NCBI RefSeq assembly: GCF_032716425.1 | Contig: NZ_CP090419.1 | Location: 2,358,001 to 2,422,000, forward strand | Origin: Pseudoalteromonas sp. N1230-9 | Lineage (GTDB): Bacteria > Pseudomonadota > Gammaproteobacteria > Enterobacterales > Alteromonadaceae | DNA length: 64,000 bases | Reading direction: 5' to 3' | Shown here: positions 1 through 8,514 of the stretch, piece after piece | Layout of the letters: each line of letters begins with the position of its first letter | Position numbering within the stretch: the first letter of the stretch is position 1 | The notes under the pieces: model-generated | Database searches by the model: none | What the model saw: only the letters and a program-made list of their open reading frames with translations | Told to the model about the DNA's origin: nothing | Translations under genes and position numbers: made by a program

Positions 1-1224
1 TTAGGTGTACTGCCTGCTTACTTGTTTTCTCGCTTTAAAATTGTCGGAAACTTTCGTGTTCGCCTTAAAAGCTTTGCGTTTCTTAACGTTACAGCATTTA
101 TTGCTGTAGCTGTTATTGCCGTTCCTTTTTATAAAGATTACGCCTCTGTAGGGCGTAATAATCGCCAATTAACCAGCTACATTACCCCTTTTGCATTTTA
201 TACTGCGGGCTATAAGTACCTGCGCGATAATTATTTTTATCCACCTTTACCATTTAAAGTCTTAGATAAAACACCGCACCTATTAGCTAAGCAACAAAGT
301 TCACTGACGATTATGGTGGTAGGCGAAACAGCGCGTGCAGCAAACTTTTCATTGCAAGGTTACGACAAGCCGACTAATCAATATACCCCTAAACTTGGCG
401 TTAAATATTTCAGTGATGTTAGTTCATGTGGCACCGCAACGGCCATTTCTGTACCTTGTATGTTCTCGCGCTTAGATCGCAATCACTATGATTCGCGCAT
501 CGCGCAAAGCCAAGAAAATGCCCTAGATATCATTCAACGAAGTGGTGTAGAAGTAACATGGATTGATAACAATAGCAGCTGTAAAGGGGTTTGTGTGCGG
601 GTAAACTCACAAACGGTAGAACCAACAAAGAGCAACCCACTTTGTGACGGACGCTATTGTTTTGATGAAGTACTGGTTGAAGAATTAGCCGCAAAGCTTG
701 CTAAAAGTCATGCGAAGCACCAACTAGTGGTGCTACATATGATTGGTTCACATGGGCCAACCTACTATCGACGCTATCCAGAAAAAGACAGTAAATTTTT
801 GCCTGATTGCCCACGTAGCGATATCCAAAACTGTAGCAGTGAGCAACTTACCAATACCTATGATAATACCATTGCTTATACCGACCTAGTGCTGAGTAAA
901 CTTATTAATTTACTGCAAAACAGTCAGGCGGATGACAAAGCTCTGCTGTATGTTTCTGATCACGGTGAATCACTGGGTGAAAAAGGCTTGTACTTACATG
1001 GCTTCCCGTATGCGTTAGCGCCTAAAGAGCAAACCCAAGTGCCTATGCTGTTTTGGAGTAATAAACTAGCCGATACCCGCTTTAATCAATGTATCGAACA
1101 GCAGCGTAACCAGGCTTTTTCGCATGATAACATTTTTGACACCTTACTTGGCTTAACCCATGTACAAAGCACTGAATATCACCCAGAGCAAGATATCTTT
1201 AATGCTTGCTCAATACAAAGCTAA
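1..1224 (+). CDS. eptA: Lipid A phosphoethanolamine transferase, 5' end outside window
   Basis: The reading frame is open from base 1, so the N-terminal membrane part of the protein lies outside the window. What remains is the last membrane segment, a linker and the periplasmic sulfatase-fold domain. The nucleophile motif GETARAANFS is visible about 100 residues in, and the metal-site stretch SDHGESLGE lies near the C-terminus. Several Cys residues fit the disulfide-rich EptA/MCR fold. Enzymes of this family move phosphoethanolamine from phosphatidylethanolamine to lipid A, which lowers surface charge and polymyxin binding. dgkA follows after 20 bp. That pairing makes sense because the reaction leaves diacylglycerol, which DgkA recycles. 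The family is secure; the exact lipid A position modified is inferred. Confidence 0.9.
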   Translation, partial: LGVLPAYLFSRFKIVGNFRVRLKSFAFLNVTAFIAVAVIAVPFYKDYASVGRNNRQLTSYITPFAFYTAGYKYLRDNYFYPPLPFKVLDKTPHLLAKQQSSLTIMVVGETARAANFSLQGYDKPTNQYTPKLGVKYFSDVSSCGTATAISVPCMFSRLDRNHYDSRIAQSQENALDIIQRSGVEVTWIDNNSSCKGVCVRVNSQTVEPTKSNPLCDGRYCFDEVLVEELAAKLAKSHAKHQLVVLHMIGSHGPTYYRRYPEKDSKFLPDCPRSDIQNCSSEQLTNTYDNTIAYTDLVLSKLINLLQNSQADDKALLYVSDHGESLGEKGLYLHGFPYALAPKEQTQVPMLFWSNKLADTRFNQCIEQQRNQAFSHDNIFDTLLGLTHVQSTEYHPEQDIFNACSIQS

Positions 1225-1244
1225 CGAAATAGAGATTTCATACT

Positions 1245-1625
1245 ATGCAATTTGATAGCACTAACAAACCCATTGGCATTAAACGTATTCGCCTCGCATT
1301 TAAAAATTCCCAACGAGCATTCACGTGGTTAGCAAAGCATGAGTCTGCTTTTAAGCAAGAGCTGATACTGTTGGTCCTAGCCATCGCAGTGGTTTTTGTC
1401 TGGCAGATTAGCCTGTATGAGAAAATTATGCTGCTTGTATCTGTGCTCTTTGTGATGTTTGCTGAAGTAGTCAATACGGCAATTGAAGCCGCCATAGACC
1501 GAATAGGCCTTGAAATTCATCCATTATCAGGCCTAGCTAAAGACTTAGGCTCCGCAGCCGTGCTGATTGCTCTAACGATTTGTGCGTTGGTATGGGGCGG
1601 CGTGTTTGTTAATAACCTAAGCTAA
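1245..1625 (+). CDS. dgkA: Diacylglycerol kinase
   Basis: A 126-residue integral membrane protein with the hallmark stretch EVVNTAIEAAIDRIG (about residues 75-89) and KDLGSAAV shortly after, as in prokaryotic DgkA. Three hydrophobic segments are visible, and the length matches the family (about 120 aa). It phosphorylates diacylglycerol to phosphatidic acid in the inner membrane. The gene starts 20 bp after the phosphoethanolamine transferase and is read the same way, so the two are probably cotranscribed. Its stop overlaps the stop of the convergent small membrane gene by 4 bp. Confidence 0.95.
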   Translation: MQFDSTNKPIGIKRIRLAFKNSQRAFTWLAKHESAFKQELILLVLAIAVVFVWQISLYEKIMLLVSVLFVMFAEVVNTAIEAAIDRIGLEIHPLSGLAKDLGSAAVLIALTICALVWGGVFVNNLS

Positions 1626-1855
1626 CTCGCTTTTTTATCATCAGGGGTGTCATTACAAAATGCACAGTGGCGCCCTTTTGATGAATGATATAAACGGGTT
1701 GCGATAAAAATGGCCGTAGCAATAAAAGACCAAAGTAGCGCAAAACCCAATGCACTTAAGGGCTCATGGCCTTTCAAGATTTCTACCATAAATAATAAAA
1801 TAGCTACCAGCGTAAAAATTTTAGTGGCTCTGAGTATCCAAAATTTTGCACCCAT
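1622..1855 (-). CDS. Small membrane protein, unknown function
   Basis: A 77-residue protein with two hydrophobic segments (about residues 9-24 and 33-52), then a short basic and Cys-containing tail (HCAFCND). A strong Shine-Dalgarno sequence (AAGGAG) lies upstream of the ATG at 1855, which supports it as a real gene. It converges on dgkA with a 4-bp overlap at the 3' ends. I do not recognise the family. Confidence 0.6.
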   Translation of the reverse strand: MGAKFWILRATKIFTLVAILLFMVEILKGHEPLSALGFALLWSFIATAIFIATRLYHSSKGRHCAFCNDTPDDKKAS

Positions 1856-1903
1856 AACTTACTCCTTTAAAAGGATAAGTGTAGTTCAAATAAGAAAAAC
1901 ACC

Positions 1904-2656
1904 TTACAAATTTAAAGCAGGTTCAGACAATATCTGTACGTTATTTTTGAATACCTCTAAAAGCCCCGGCGGTGACTGTTCCGTACCAAGCAAAGTCACA
2001 TGACAGACATAACGATAACCGTTGTTAGTAAAGGTATAAAAATGATTGCCCCCACTGCCATCAAAACTTAATGTGCCCCCTGTGAGCACAAGGCTTGGCT
2101 CATCTTGCATAGATTGATCAATTTCCCATGCAACATAACGGTACTGATTATCAGCAAGCTCATCGATACGAATTAGATGTTTTTTTGTTTGCCACGTTAA
2201 TATCGGCTTTGTGAATTCACGAAGGCTTTTATGTAATGCTTGTTTTTGCTCGTCAATCAGTGCTTCGCGTCGTGTTTTTTCTGCCTCTGATTCATAAGGC
2301 ACAGCCCAAATAGAGCCATCAAAGTCTAACCACAATTTGCCTGAATCAAACATAATGCCGCGCCAGCCCATCATTTCCCAGTCATGGCGAATGTTTGAGC
2401 TAGCTATTTGTTCAATAAATTCTTTATCAAAAATTTGCTCAAAGTTTTCTATAAGCATTTGCTCATTTTCAATTGCTTGCAGCGGCGCTTTACGCTGCAG
2501 TGGATAATGCACTCGCTTGGCAATGGCAGCTTTATCACCTGCCTTAAATGCCGCAACCACAGGTTTGACAATATTTATGTGCTTTGTTGCGGCAAAAGCT
2601 GAAATCGAGAAAATACCGCTAAAAAATAATACCAGTAAATATTTAATTACTTTCAC
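1904..2656 (-). CDS. Exported protein, unknown function
   Basis: A 250-residue protein starting at GTG 2656, with an AGG about 7 bases upstream. It begins with a classical Sec signal peptide: KVIKY, then a hydrophobic core, then a likely cleavage after AFA at about residue 22. The mature part has no recognised catalytic motif. It is rich in Trp and acidic residues and contains WEMMGWRG around residues 92-99. It is probably periplasmic. The small membrane gene lies 48 bp downstream on the same strand, so the two may be cotranscribed. Confidence 0.65.
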   Translation of the reverse strand: MKVIKYLLVLFFSGIFSISAFAATKHINIVKPVVAAFKAGDKAAIAKRVHYPLQRKAPLQAIENEQMLIENFEQIFDKEFIEQIASSNIRHDWEMMGWRGIMFDSGKLWLDFDGSIWAVPYESEAEKTRREALIDEQKQALHKSLREFTKPILTWQTKKHLIRIDELADNQYRYVAWEIDQSMQDEPSLVLTGGTLSFDGSGGNHFYTFTNNGYRYVCHVTLLGTEQSPPGLLEVFKNNVQILSEPALNL

Positions 2657-3032
2657 TTTAATACCTATTTAATAGACTTAGTGAAGCGTAACAAATATAT
2701 GTGTAATGCGCATATCTTTAGCTGTTTAAATTTTTGAAAAAATTGAGCTCTAAAGCTCGATATAAACACGCTATTTTCTATCAGAGATGGTTATGTACTT
2801 ACTTCATAATTTGCGCTGAACCACACGTCATTAGTTTCATATAAATAACGCGACGTAAAGTCGCGACTACAGTTTATCAAACTGCTTTTATATCTATATT
2901 TAAGGTTAAATTTACTCACGGTTTCAAGGTAAAGCCTACGGACTAATGAGCTCTTACCGAAGCTCGTGAATTAGATAAAAGCGAGCAGTGAATTAACACC
3001 ACCCGCTTGCTTATCGAAGGTTTTTATAGGCT
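2657..3032. other. Intergenic stretch with a palindromic element
   Basis: No gene is supported in these 376 bases. A perfect inverted repeat CGCGAC-GTAAA-GTCGCG lies at 2849-2865. It is more GC-rich than its surroundings and could be a REP-like element or the hairpin of a small RNA. The segment lies beyond the 3' end of the HDOD gene and upstream of the exported-protein gene, so it should hold the terminator of one and the promoter of the other. Neither is clear enough to place. Confidence 0.4.
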
Positions 3033-3878
3033 TTAACTCGCCATTGAGTTGTCGAGGTAATCTTCTAGAAGATCAGCGTATTCCTGCTCAATAACTCCTA
3101 ACTCGATAAAGCACTGATCTTTAATTTTTAGCCACTCGCTTGAATGTTGCCTATGTCTGGCATAGTCAATCATGCTTTCTGCACATTTTAAAATAGCAAA
3201 GGCCATTCGCTGGTGGTCATTATCACTTAGCTTTAAAAAGTGGCTATTATGATGGTTTAAAATAACGTTACATAACGGCTTAGGTAAGTGCCACGATGTG
3301 GCAATAAAATAACCTATAACAGCATGGTCGCACTGATAACGAGCTTGTTCAAGAGCGGTTATTACTTGCTCTTTTGCATGATTTGCGTGTTGTAATACGT
3401 CAATATAGTCACGGTATTTTAGAGCCATTGCTGCAATGCCAACATTGTGGAAAAGGCCTAACGAGTAGAGCTCATCAACTGGCATCAGCGACTTGTAACT
3501 ATGTCCAAGCCATACACAAGCGTTTGCTACTTCAACAGACTCATCCCAGAATCGCTCTAAACTGATGCAGGCATCACCAACAAAGTTGTTCTTAAGTAAT
3601 GCGAGTGTAACTAAGCGATTTAGTTGCTCTAAACCCAAAAACATAGCCGCTTGTTTTATATCACTGATCGTTCTTTGTAAGCCAAAAAAAGGGCTGTTGA
3701 TGGTTTTTAATAATAAAGCAGAGAGGCTAATATCTTTAGAGATCATGCTGGCAATTCTATCTAAGCAAGCATCGTCTAACTCCATTTCAGTTGCAATTTC
3801 ATCGAGTAGTTCAGGCTTAGGTGGTATATGAAAGCCACGTTTTAACGATGTTAAACGCTGCTCATCTAACGTAATCAT
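3033..3878 (-). CDS. HDOD domain protein
   Basis: A 281-residue soluble protein made almost entirely of an HDOD domain, the catalytically degenerate HD-type output domain. Typical stretches are PPKPELLDEIATEME at the N-terminus, SLSALLLKTINSPFFG (about residues 49-64) and LYSLGLFHNVG in the middle. HDOD proteins act in signal-transduction networks, often linked to c-di-GMP, chemotaxis or regulated proteolysis. No receiver, GGDEF or EAL domain is attached, so its input is not visible. It stands alone between the TonB receptor and the exported protein. The start is the ATG at 3878. Confidence 0.85.
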   Translation of the reverse strand: MITLDEQRLTSLKRGFHIPPKPELLDEIATEMELDDACLDRIASMISKDISLSALLLKTINSPFFGLQRTISDIKQAAMFLGLEQLNRLVTLALLKNNFVGDACISLERFWDESVEVANACVWLGHSYKSLMPVDELYSLGLFHNVGIAAMALKYRDYIDVLQHANHAKEQVITALEQARYQCDHAVIGYFIATSWHLPKPLCNVILNHHNSHFLKLSDNDHQRMAFAILKCAESMIDYARHRQHSSEWLKIKDQCFIELGVIEQEYADLLEDYLDNSMAS

Positions 3879-4061
3879 TTATCTAAAATCCCTCAAACAA
3901 GCAAATAGCTCGTTACTTAATTTGGCAACAGAATAAGCCAGTTTATTTAAAAGGGTGTTATTTAAGATCAATAAGATTAAAGAAGGAAATGAGTTGTCAT
4001 AAAATGAAACAGCTCGTCGCTGTTTAAAGCTAGAATAGCGAAGAAGCCCTGATAACCATAA

Positions 4062-4091
4062 AACTAAAGGTGCACAAATGCACCTTTAGTT
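4062..4091 (-). terminator. Terminator hairpin after the TonB receptor
   Basis: A perfect 13-bp inverted repeat, AACTAAAGGTGCA (4062-4074) and its complement (4079-4091), with a 4-base loop. It sits 34 bp past the stop codon of the receptor gene. It is AT-rich at its outer ends and fits a rho-independent terminator. Confidence 0.75.
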
Positions 4092-4124
4092 GCAACTCGA
4101 TATGAGCCTATCCCGAGCAATCAA

Positions 4125-6278
4125 TTAAAAGTTATAACTGAAGCTCAGTGATGCATTGCGTGGCGCACCATAGCGGTAAAGGTCATAGTAGCCTGCTGTC
4201 ATGTAATTATAGTATTTCTTATCAAATAGATTATTAACATTTAACTGTAAATCCATTGATTCATTAATATTATAACGCGCCATCAAGTTTACAATTGTAT
4301 AAGCATCTTGCTCTACATTACGTGTTGTGCCTTGCGCATATGACTTGCTTTGCCAGTTAAGACCACCACCGACTGTAAGCGCTGGTAATTGTTTTACAAA
4401 TTGGTAGGTCGTAAATAACTTAAATTGCTTACGTGGTGAATCTGTATTTACTTTGTTGTTATCGGCATCCTCGGCTTTAAAGTGTGAGTAGCCGGCTGAG
4501 ATATTCCAACCATCCACAGGCTCCCCCATCACTTCAAACTCAAAGCCGCGACTTTGTGTTCCTTCAGCGCCATAATATGCTGACATTTGTTCAGCGGTTG
4601 GCACAAAGTTGGGATCTTCTGCTGCTAAGTTGTCTTGTTGAATATCAAAAATAGCCAAAGATGTTTGCAAACGCTCATCAAAATAAGCACTCTTTAAGCC
4701 AATTTCACTTGCTTTACCATCAACAGGGTCTAAATACTCCCCGTTCGCATCTAAGCTATTTTGCGGACGAAAAATTTCTGTGTAGCTGGCATACATGCGG
4801 TGCTGATCATTTAAATCAAAGAGTGCGCCAAAGTAAGGCACAAAAACGCCTGAATCGCCGTAATCTTGTTGATCGCCATAATAGTAGCGCTCTCGCTCCC
4901 ATGACGAAATACGCCCACCAGCAATCACTTTAAACGCATCAGTTAACGAAACTCGTGTAGCTGCGTAAAAGCCTTTTTGTACTGTGTCGTTATCATCTTG
5001 TAGTGTCACTTCTTCAGTCCAATTAGGTTCTGCAATATCATCCCCTTGGAAATCAAAAAAGTTATCAATAGGAACCGCATCCCATGCGCTACCACCAATG
5101 ATAGGATCGGGATCGCGAGTACTTGTTTCACCAGTTTGCTTAGAGTAAAGCGCACCCACCACAAAGTCATGGCTCTGTTCAAACAAAGTGTATTGACCTT
5201 TAAGCTGTACATCGACACTGTCTTGCTCTGTTGAGCCAAACGCAAAATAACGTTGCCCTGTTAAGCCTGCCCCTGTTTCTTTATCTAATGCACCATAGAC
5301 ATAAAATAAGCGGCTTTCTTTATCATATTTTGAGTGATTATAATTTGCTGTTAACTGCCAACCATTCGAAAATAAATGCTCAACGGTTGCAAAATAGTTT
5401 TTGTGCGTTGTTTCCCAACGAGTCCAATCAAGGGCCGTAGTTTTAGAATCATCCCACTCAGCTGCTGTGCCATCTGTATAGTATGCAGGTAAAGCGCCCC
5501 ACACAGGACCATGCGGATCACTGTTCTGGTAACTCGCCCCTACACGCAGGGTAGTATCTGGTGTTAGGTCAGTCTCTAATACACCGTAGAAGATATTTTT
5601 ATTCTCTTCGTATAAGTCGATATATGATTCACTATCAACCACTTTTGCGACCACTCGACCGCGCACTGTACCGCTATCATTTAAGCCATTCGCGATATCA
5701 AGGGTTAACTCTTTTTTATTCCAACTTCCTATTGAAGCATCAACGTAACCAGTTAAGTCGGTGTTACGCGCGCGTTTGCGAACAAGATTAATTGATGCAG
5801 ATGGGTCGCCCGCCCCGGTTAGTAAACCCGTGGCGCCTCGTACAAACTCTACTCGTTCATAAATCGCAACATCCGCTGACGTTTCACCAGAATCCCCTGC
5901 CAAACTCCACGATAAAGGCACACCATCAATTTGATAGTTAGACACATTAAACCCGCGTGATTGCATGGTGTTACGAATGTTATCCATTTTTGAAGATGAC
6001 AAACCAACCGTATTATCAACTGCGTCAATAATCGTGTCTAAATCTTGATCTCGAATACGCTCAGCAGTAAAGACTGTTACAGACTGTGGAGTCTCGCGAA
6101 TTGATAAACCAAGGCCTGTCGCTGTATCGATATTTTCGTTAACGATGTACTTACCATTTACAGTAATTTTTTCTATGAGGTCTGTTTCTTTTTCATTAGT
6201 TTGTTCTGCTGCAAAAGCACTGTTTGACAGAAGCGCTAAGCTCACCGCTGTGGCTGTAGGAAGTAGAGAAAAATTCAT
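4125..6278 (-). CDS. TonB-dependent siderophore receptor
   Basis: A 717-residue outer-membrane receptor with a signal peptide ending at AFAA (about residue 23). A TonB-box-like ITVNGKY (about residues 38-44) comes next, then a plug domain (SIRETPQSVTVFTAERI) and a 22-strand barrel ending in the usual C-terminal Phe (LSFSYNF). The layout and length match the FpvA/FhuE/FoxA siderophore-receptor group. It imports ferric siderophores using TonB-ExbBD energy; the specific siderophore cannot be read. An SD sequence (AAGGG) precedes the ATG at 6278. Iron (Fur) control is expected from the family, but I do not see a convincing 19-bp Fur box upstream. No neighbour encodes siderophore synthesis or an ABC importer. 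Confidence 0.92.
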   Translation of the reverse strand: MNFSLLPTATAVSLALLSNSAFAAEQTNEKETDLIEKITVNGKYIVNENIDTATGLGLSIRETPQSVTVFTAERIRDQDLDTIIDAVDNTVGLSSSKMDNIRNTMQSRGFNVSNYQIDGVPLSWSLAGDSGETSADVAIYERVEFVRGATGLLTGAGDPSASINLVRKRARNTDLTGYVDASIGSWNKKELTLDIANGLNDSGTVRGRVVAKVVDSESYIDLYEENKNIFYGVLETDLTPDTTLRVGASYQNSDPHGPVWGALPAYYTDGTAAEWDDSKTTALDWTRWETTHKNYFATVEHLFSNGWQLTANYNHSKYDKESRLFYVYGALDKETGAGLTGQRYFAFGSTEQDSVDVQLKGQYTLFEQSHDFVVGALYSKQTGETSTRDPDPIIGGSAWDAVPIDNFFDFQGDDIAEPNWTEEVTLQDDNDTVQKGFYAATRVSLTDAFKVIAGGRISSWERERYYYGDQQDYGDSGVFVPYFGALFDLNDQHRMYASYTEIFRPQNSLDANGEYLDPVDGKASEIGLKSAYFDERLQTSLAIFDIQQDNLAAEDPNFVPTAEQMSAYYGAEGTQSRGFEFEVMGEPVDGWNISAGYSHFKAEDADNNKVNTDSPRKQFKLFTTYQFVKQLPALTVGGGLNWQSKSYAQGTTRNVEQDAYTIVNLMARYNINESMDLQLNVNNLFDKKYYNYMTAGYYDLYRYGAPRNASLSFSYNF

Positions 6279-6507
6279 AATAACCCTTGTTATTGAAATA
6301 GCGCAAAGATGTTATCACGAACAATTCCCATTTGCATTACATTTAATGTTAATATAGTACAATTCACACTAAATAATAACTACCGCCCCCTAATGCTAAT
6401 TTTAAAAGCTGATTCTATTGATTCGAAAATTTAGTTTAGCGGTAAGAGAAATAACGACTTCAGTTTCTACTACTTGCAATAAACCCTATTCCAAGACCTA
6501 ACCACCC

Positions 6508-6933
6508 TTAACGCAAAGAAACAGACATTCTAAGATATGAAATACCTGATTTTTGAAATGGCTCGCCATGTGAGCACAAGCCAAATCTCTGATAAAAAGA
6601 AAGCGCCGTTTTACGTGCATCACACCTAAAATAATTAACATCAGAACACTTCAAGTCACTCAGTATATGCTCTATTACTCTAGAACCTATTCTTTGTCCT
6701 TGGTATTGAGGCAAAGTAGCAAACTTTCTCAATCTTGCCTCATTGTTATTAAGATAAATAGATGCAACACATACTAACCTTTTATCAATAAATGCACCGT
6801 AATGACTCGCCGTATCGTCGCCTTCAACAGAACAAAAAGAAATCGGTTTATTTGGCCACAAAACGCGATGCCTAATAGGTAAAGCTTCTGCTATGGTAAT
6901 TGTTTTTATGTCTATGCTATTCATTGGAAGCAT
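6508..6933 (-). CDS. GNAT-family N-acetyltransferase
   Basis: A 141-residue protein of the GNAT fold. The acetyl-CoA pyrophosphate loop is visible as QYQGQRIGSRVIEHIL (about residues 76-91), preceded by the LRKFATLP strand. The C-terminal strand region contains ALSFYQRFGLCSHGEPF, typical of small YjcF/ElaA-like acetyltransferases. The substrate is unknown. Two starts, ATG 6933 and ATG 6924, are both possible, and neither has a strong SD. It is the last chromosomal gene before the tandem Tn7-like insertions begin at 6990. Confidence 0.8.
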   Translation of the reverse strand: MLPMNSIDIKTITIAEALPIRHRVLWPNKPISFCSVEGDDTASHYGAFIDKRLVCVASIYLNNNEARLRKFATLPQYQGQRIGSRVIEHILSDLKCSDVNYFRCDARKTALSFYQRFGLCSHGEPFQKSGISYLRMSVSLR

Positions 6934-7093
6934 CGAAAAATTAAGGGAAAGCCTAAGCTAATAAAAAAGGGCCAGAAAGACAAATCCAGTGTTGTTTAGC
7001 ATAAGTTTACACAAACACATTTACTTCACTAGGCTAAAACGTGAAACGAAATCGAATCGACGGTGACAAACTCAACTTTAAAGCTTTGCTAAA

Positions 7094-7390
7094 TCAACTT
7101 AATAATGGAGCTGACCACCACGTAGGTTGAAATACAATAACTGGAATTAAGGCAAGAGCAGAAATCCAGTATATAGCAGCTTTAACTCGACTCTTTCTGA
7201 TACGATAAGAAAGTAACCACAATAAAGAACAAGGTATAAGTACAATAAAATATAAAAAGACCCCATAAATCCCAATGCCTTTCCCTTCAAGAATAAAATC
7301 TTTAAAAGAAATAACTAAGTATGATTCTGTGCCTATTATCAATATAAGAGCAACAACAAAAAGTAAACTCCCAATAGAATTTTTATTCAT
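7094..7390 (-). CDS. Small membrane protein in the old Tn7-like remnant
   Basis: A 98-residue protein with three hydrophobic segments (about residues 6-28, 38-60 and 70-90), joined by basic loops such as YRIRKSRVK. No family is recognised. Its ATG overlaps the stop of the upstream 66-codon ORF (TAATG), suggesting translational coupling. It lies just inside the left end of the older element, so it is cargo rather than core chromosome. The position beside a small soluble protein would fit a toxin-immunity or toxin-antitoxin pair, but nothing in the sequence proves this. Confidence 0.5.
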   Translation of the reverse strand: MNKNSIGSLLFVVALILIIGTESYLVISFKDFILEGKGIGIYGVFLYFIVLIPCSLLWLLSYRIRKSRVKAAIYWISALALIPVIVFQPTWWSAPLLS

Positions 7391-7590
7391 TATCGCAAAC
7401 CTAAATCATAGAGTTCTTTGACTAATGCTTTACGGCGCGCATCACCTATACTCGATGGCTCTGCATAATAAAAATGCCCCTCTGAATTAGGCATTTGATT
7501 TGCTAATGTTGGTAAGTTTGAAAAAAGCTCTATAATACTCATACCTGCAAATATAGGATCTCCGTGTTCATCCAAGTCAATGACCACCAC
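7390..7590 (-). CDS. Short ORF, unknown (possibly a fragment)
   Basis: A 66-residue acidic ORF starting at GTG 7590, with only a weak A-rich ribosome site. It begins VVIDLDEHGDPIFAG. It has no recognised domain and may be the C-terminal stub of a larger protein lost when the element decayed. The TAATG overlap with the downstream membrane protein is the best argument that it is translated. Confidence 0.4.
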   Translation of the reverse strand: MVVIDLDEHGDPIFAGMSIIELFSNLPTLANQMPNSEGHFYYAEPSSIGDARRKALVKELYDLGLR

Positions 7591-7639
7591 TCTTTTTATT
7601 TTTGGAATACTTTTCAGTTTTTTGGCTTATAGCAACGAA

Positions 7640-7692
7640 AGTGAAGAATATATTGACATAAAATTGAAGCTTATAATGGCAAAAGTTACCAG
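7640..7692. repeat. Left-end-like TnsB-site remnant inside the old element
   Basis: This stretch (AAAGTGAAGAATATATTGAC, then TTGAAGCTTATAATGGCAAAAG) lines up along its whole length with the inner half of the CAST left end at 8449-8501. It carries the same two TnsB-site-like blocks in the same order. In the CAST that half lies about 60 bp from the terminus; here it is 650 bp from the 6990 terminus, with two ORFs between. It may mark a third, more decayed insertion. Confidence 0.5.
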
Positions 7693-7858
7693 ATACAGGC
7701 TTTAAAGAGCCAAGTTCAGTTGGGCATTATGTGCCATGAGCAAACATTGGTAACGCCACATTAAGGTGTGAGCAACGCTTGCCTATACTTGAGCGAAGCG
7801 AAACTGCCAAGCGTTACGAATCACTATTAAATACATTGCTATTTAGATTTGTTATAGG

Positions 7859-8164
7859 CTAGTCTATTTCGATAAAATCATCGTCACTAAACTTACCGCT
7901 ATGTTGCTTCCTATATTCTTCAAACTCTAGATCAGTTTCTAAGTCACCAGTAGGCCAGCCAGCATCTAGTTGCGCCAAAATATCAGAAACTGGCGACCAG
8001 CCCACGATATCAGAAGTCGTTTGATTCAACCATGATTTACCATCCCAATATAAGTAGTCATATGAACCGAAACCACTGATATGCCTCAATGCTACTAAGT
8101 AGACACCAACTTCACTAGGCTCTGTTCCCTCAAACCATATAGTTTTAATCTTAACTTTACTCAT
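7859..8164 (-). CDS. Hypothetical protein in the old Tn7-like remnant
   Basis: A 101-residue acidic, Trp-rich soluble protein (GSYDYLYWDGKSWLNQTTSDIVGWSPVSD in two parts around residues 33-61) starting at ATG 8164. The pattern of a Trp-rich beta core with a very acidic tail (FSDDDFIEID) resembles small cargo proteins carried by phages and mobile elements, where similar short domains occur. I cannot assign a function. It sits between the decayed inner left end and the right end of the older element. Confidence 0.5.
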   Translation of the reverse strand: MSKVKIKTIWFEGTEPSEVGVYLVALRHISGFGSYDYLYWDGKSWLNQTTSDIVGWSPVSDILAQLDAGWPTGDLETDLEFEEYRKQHSGKFSDDDFIEID

Positions 8165-8383
8165 TATTTTCGGTTCCTAAATACTTCCGCCTTATCGCGT
8201 AGTTAACACAGAGTAAGCTTGTCATTTTCATGCACATAGAAAGCTGATTAAACTAGTAGTTCTATTCTTAGCCTACAGGTTTATGGAAGGTTTATAAGGA
8301 AGTGTTTGGCTTTTAGTGGGAATAAGTTGATTTGTCTTTTGGGAAGAAAATAGGCTATGTCATCTTATACTTCAAACAACAAA

Positions 8384-8388
8384 CCCAA
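8384..8388. repeat. Target-site duplication, left copy (CCCAA)
   Basis: CCCAA directly abuts the TGT terminus at 8389 and is identical to the 5 bp abutting the other terminus (40819-40823). A 5-bp duplication is what Tn7-family transposases leave. Confidence 0.92.
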
Positions 8389-8501
8389 TGTTGTTTGAAG
8401 TATAAGTTGACATAGCCACATTCGATTTCATTAAGCTAAAACGATACAAGTGAAGTGTAAGTTGGCATAATATTGAAGCATTAAATGGCATAAAGGTACC
8501 A
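8389..8501. repeat. CAST left end with TnsB-binding-like sites
   Basis: The terminus is TGTTGTTTGAAG. Three related blocks follow at about 8389-8415 (GAAGTATAAGTTGACATAG), 8450-8470 (GAAGTGTAAGTTGGCATAA) and 8473-8494 (TTGAAGCATTAAATGGCATA). They share the pattern GAAG-N5-7-TTGRCATA, as expected for TnsB sites. The spacing is wide between the first two blocks and tight between the last two, which is typical of the left end of Tn7-like elements. Confidence 0.85.
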
Positions 8502-8514
8502 ATTTTACCTATGG

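Larger units (their letters stand above)
6990..8381. mobile_element. Remnant of an older Tn7-like element next to the CAST
   Basis: The left boundary at 6990 opens with TGTTGTTTAGCATAAGTT. The right boundary closes with ATACTTCAAACAACA at 8381. Both resemble the ends of the intact CAST: its left end begins TGTTGTTTGAAGTATAAG, and its right end closes ATACTTCAAACGACA. The ends are in inverted orientation 1,392 bp apart, with only 7 bp between this element and the CAST. No transposase genes remain; three small ORFs lie inside. The 5 bp flanking each end (TCCAG and AACCC) do not match, so the ends may come from different insertions or the element has rearranged. It reads as an earlier occupant of the same ffs attachment site. 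Confidence 0.7.
8165..8514. other. Junction of the two Tn7-like elements
   Basis: There is no gene here. The stretch holds the right end of the older element (about 8340-8381), 7 bp of old attachment-site DNA (AACCCAA) and the left end of the CAST (8389-8501). Confidence 0.7.

Noticed and set aside
6279..6440. A Fur box upstream of the TonB receptor
   Set aside because: There are AT-rich partial matches, but no stretch gives a convincing 19-bp Fur palindrome.
6985..8386. A target duplication for the old Tn7-like remnant
   Set aside because: The 5-mers next to its ends are TCCAG and AACCC, which do not match, so I do not claim that it is one clean insertion.
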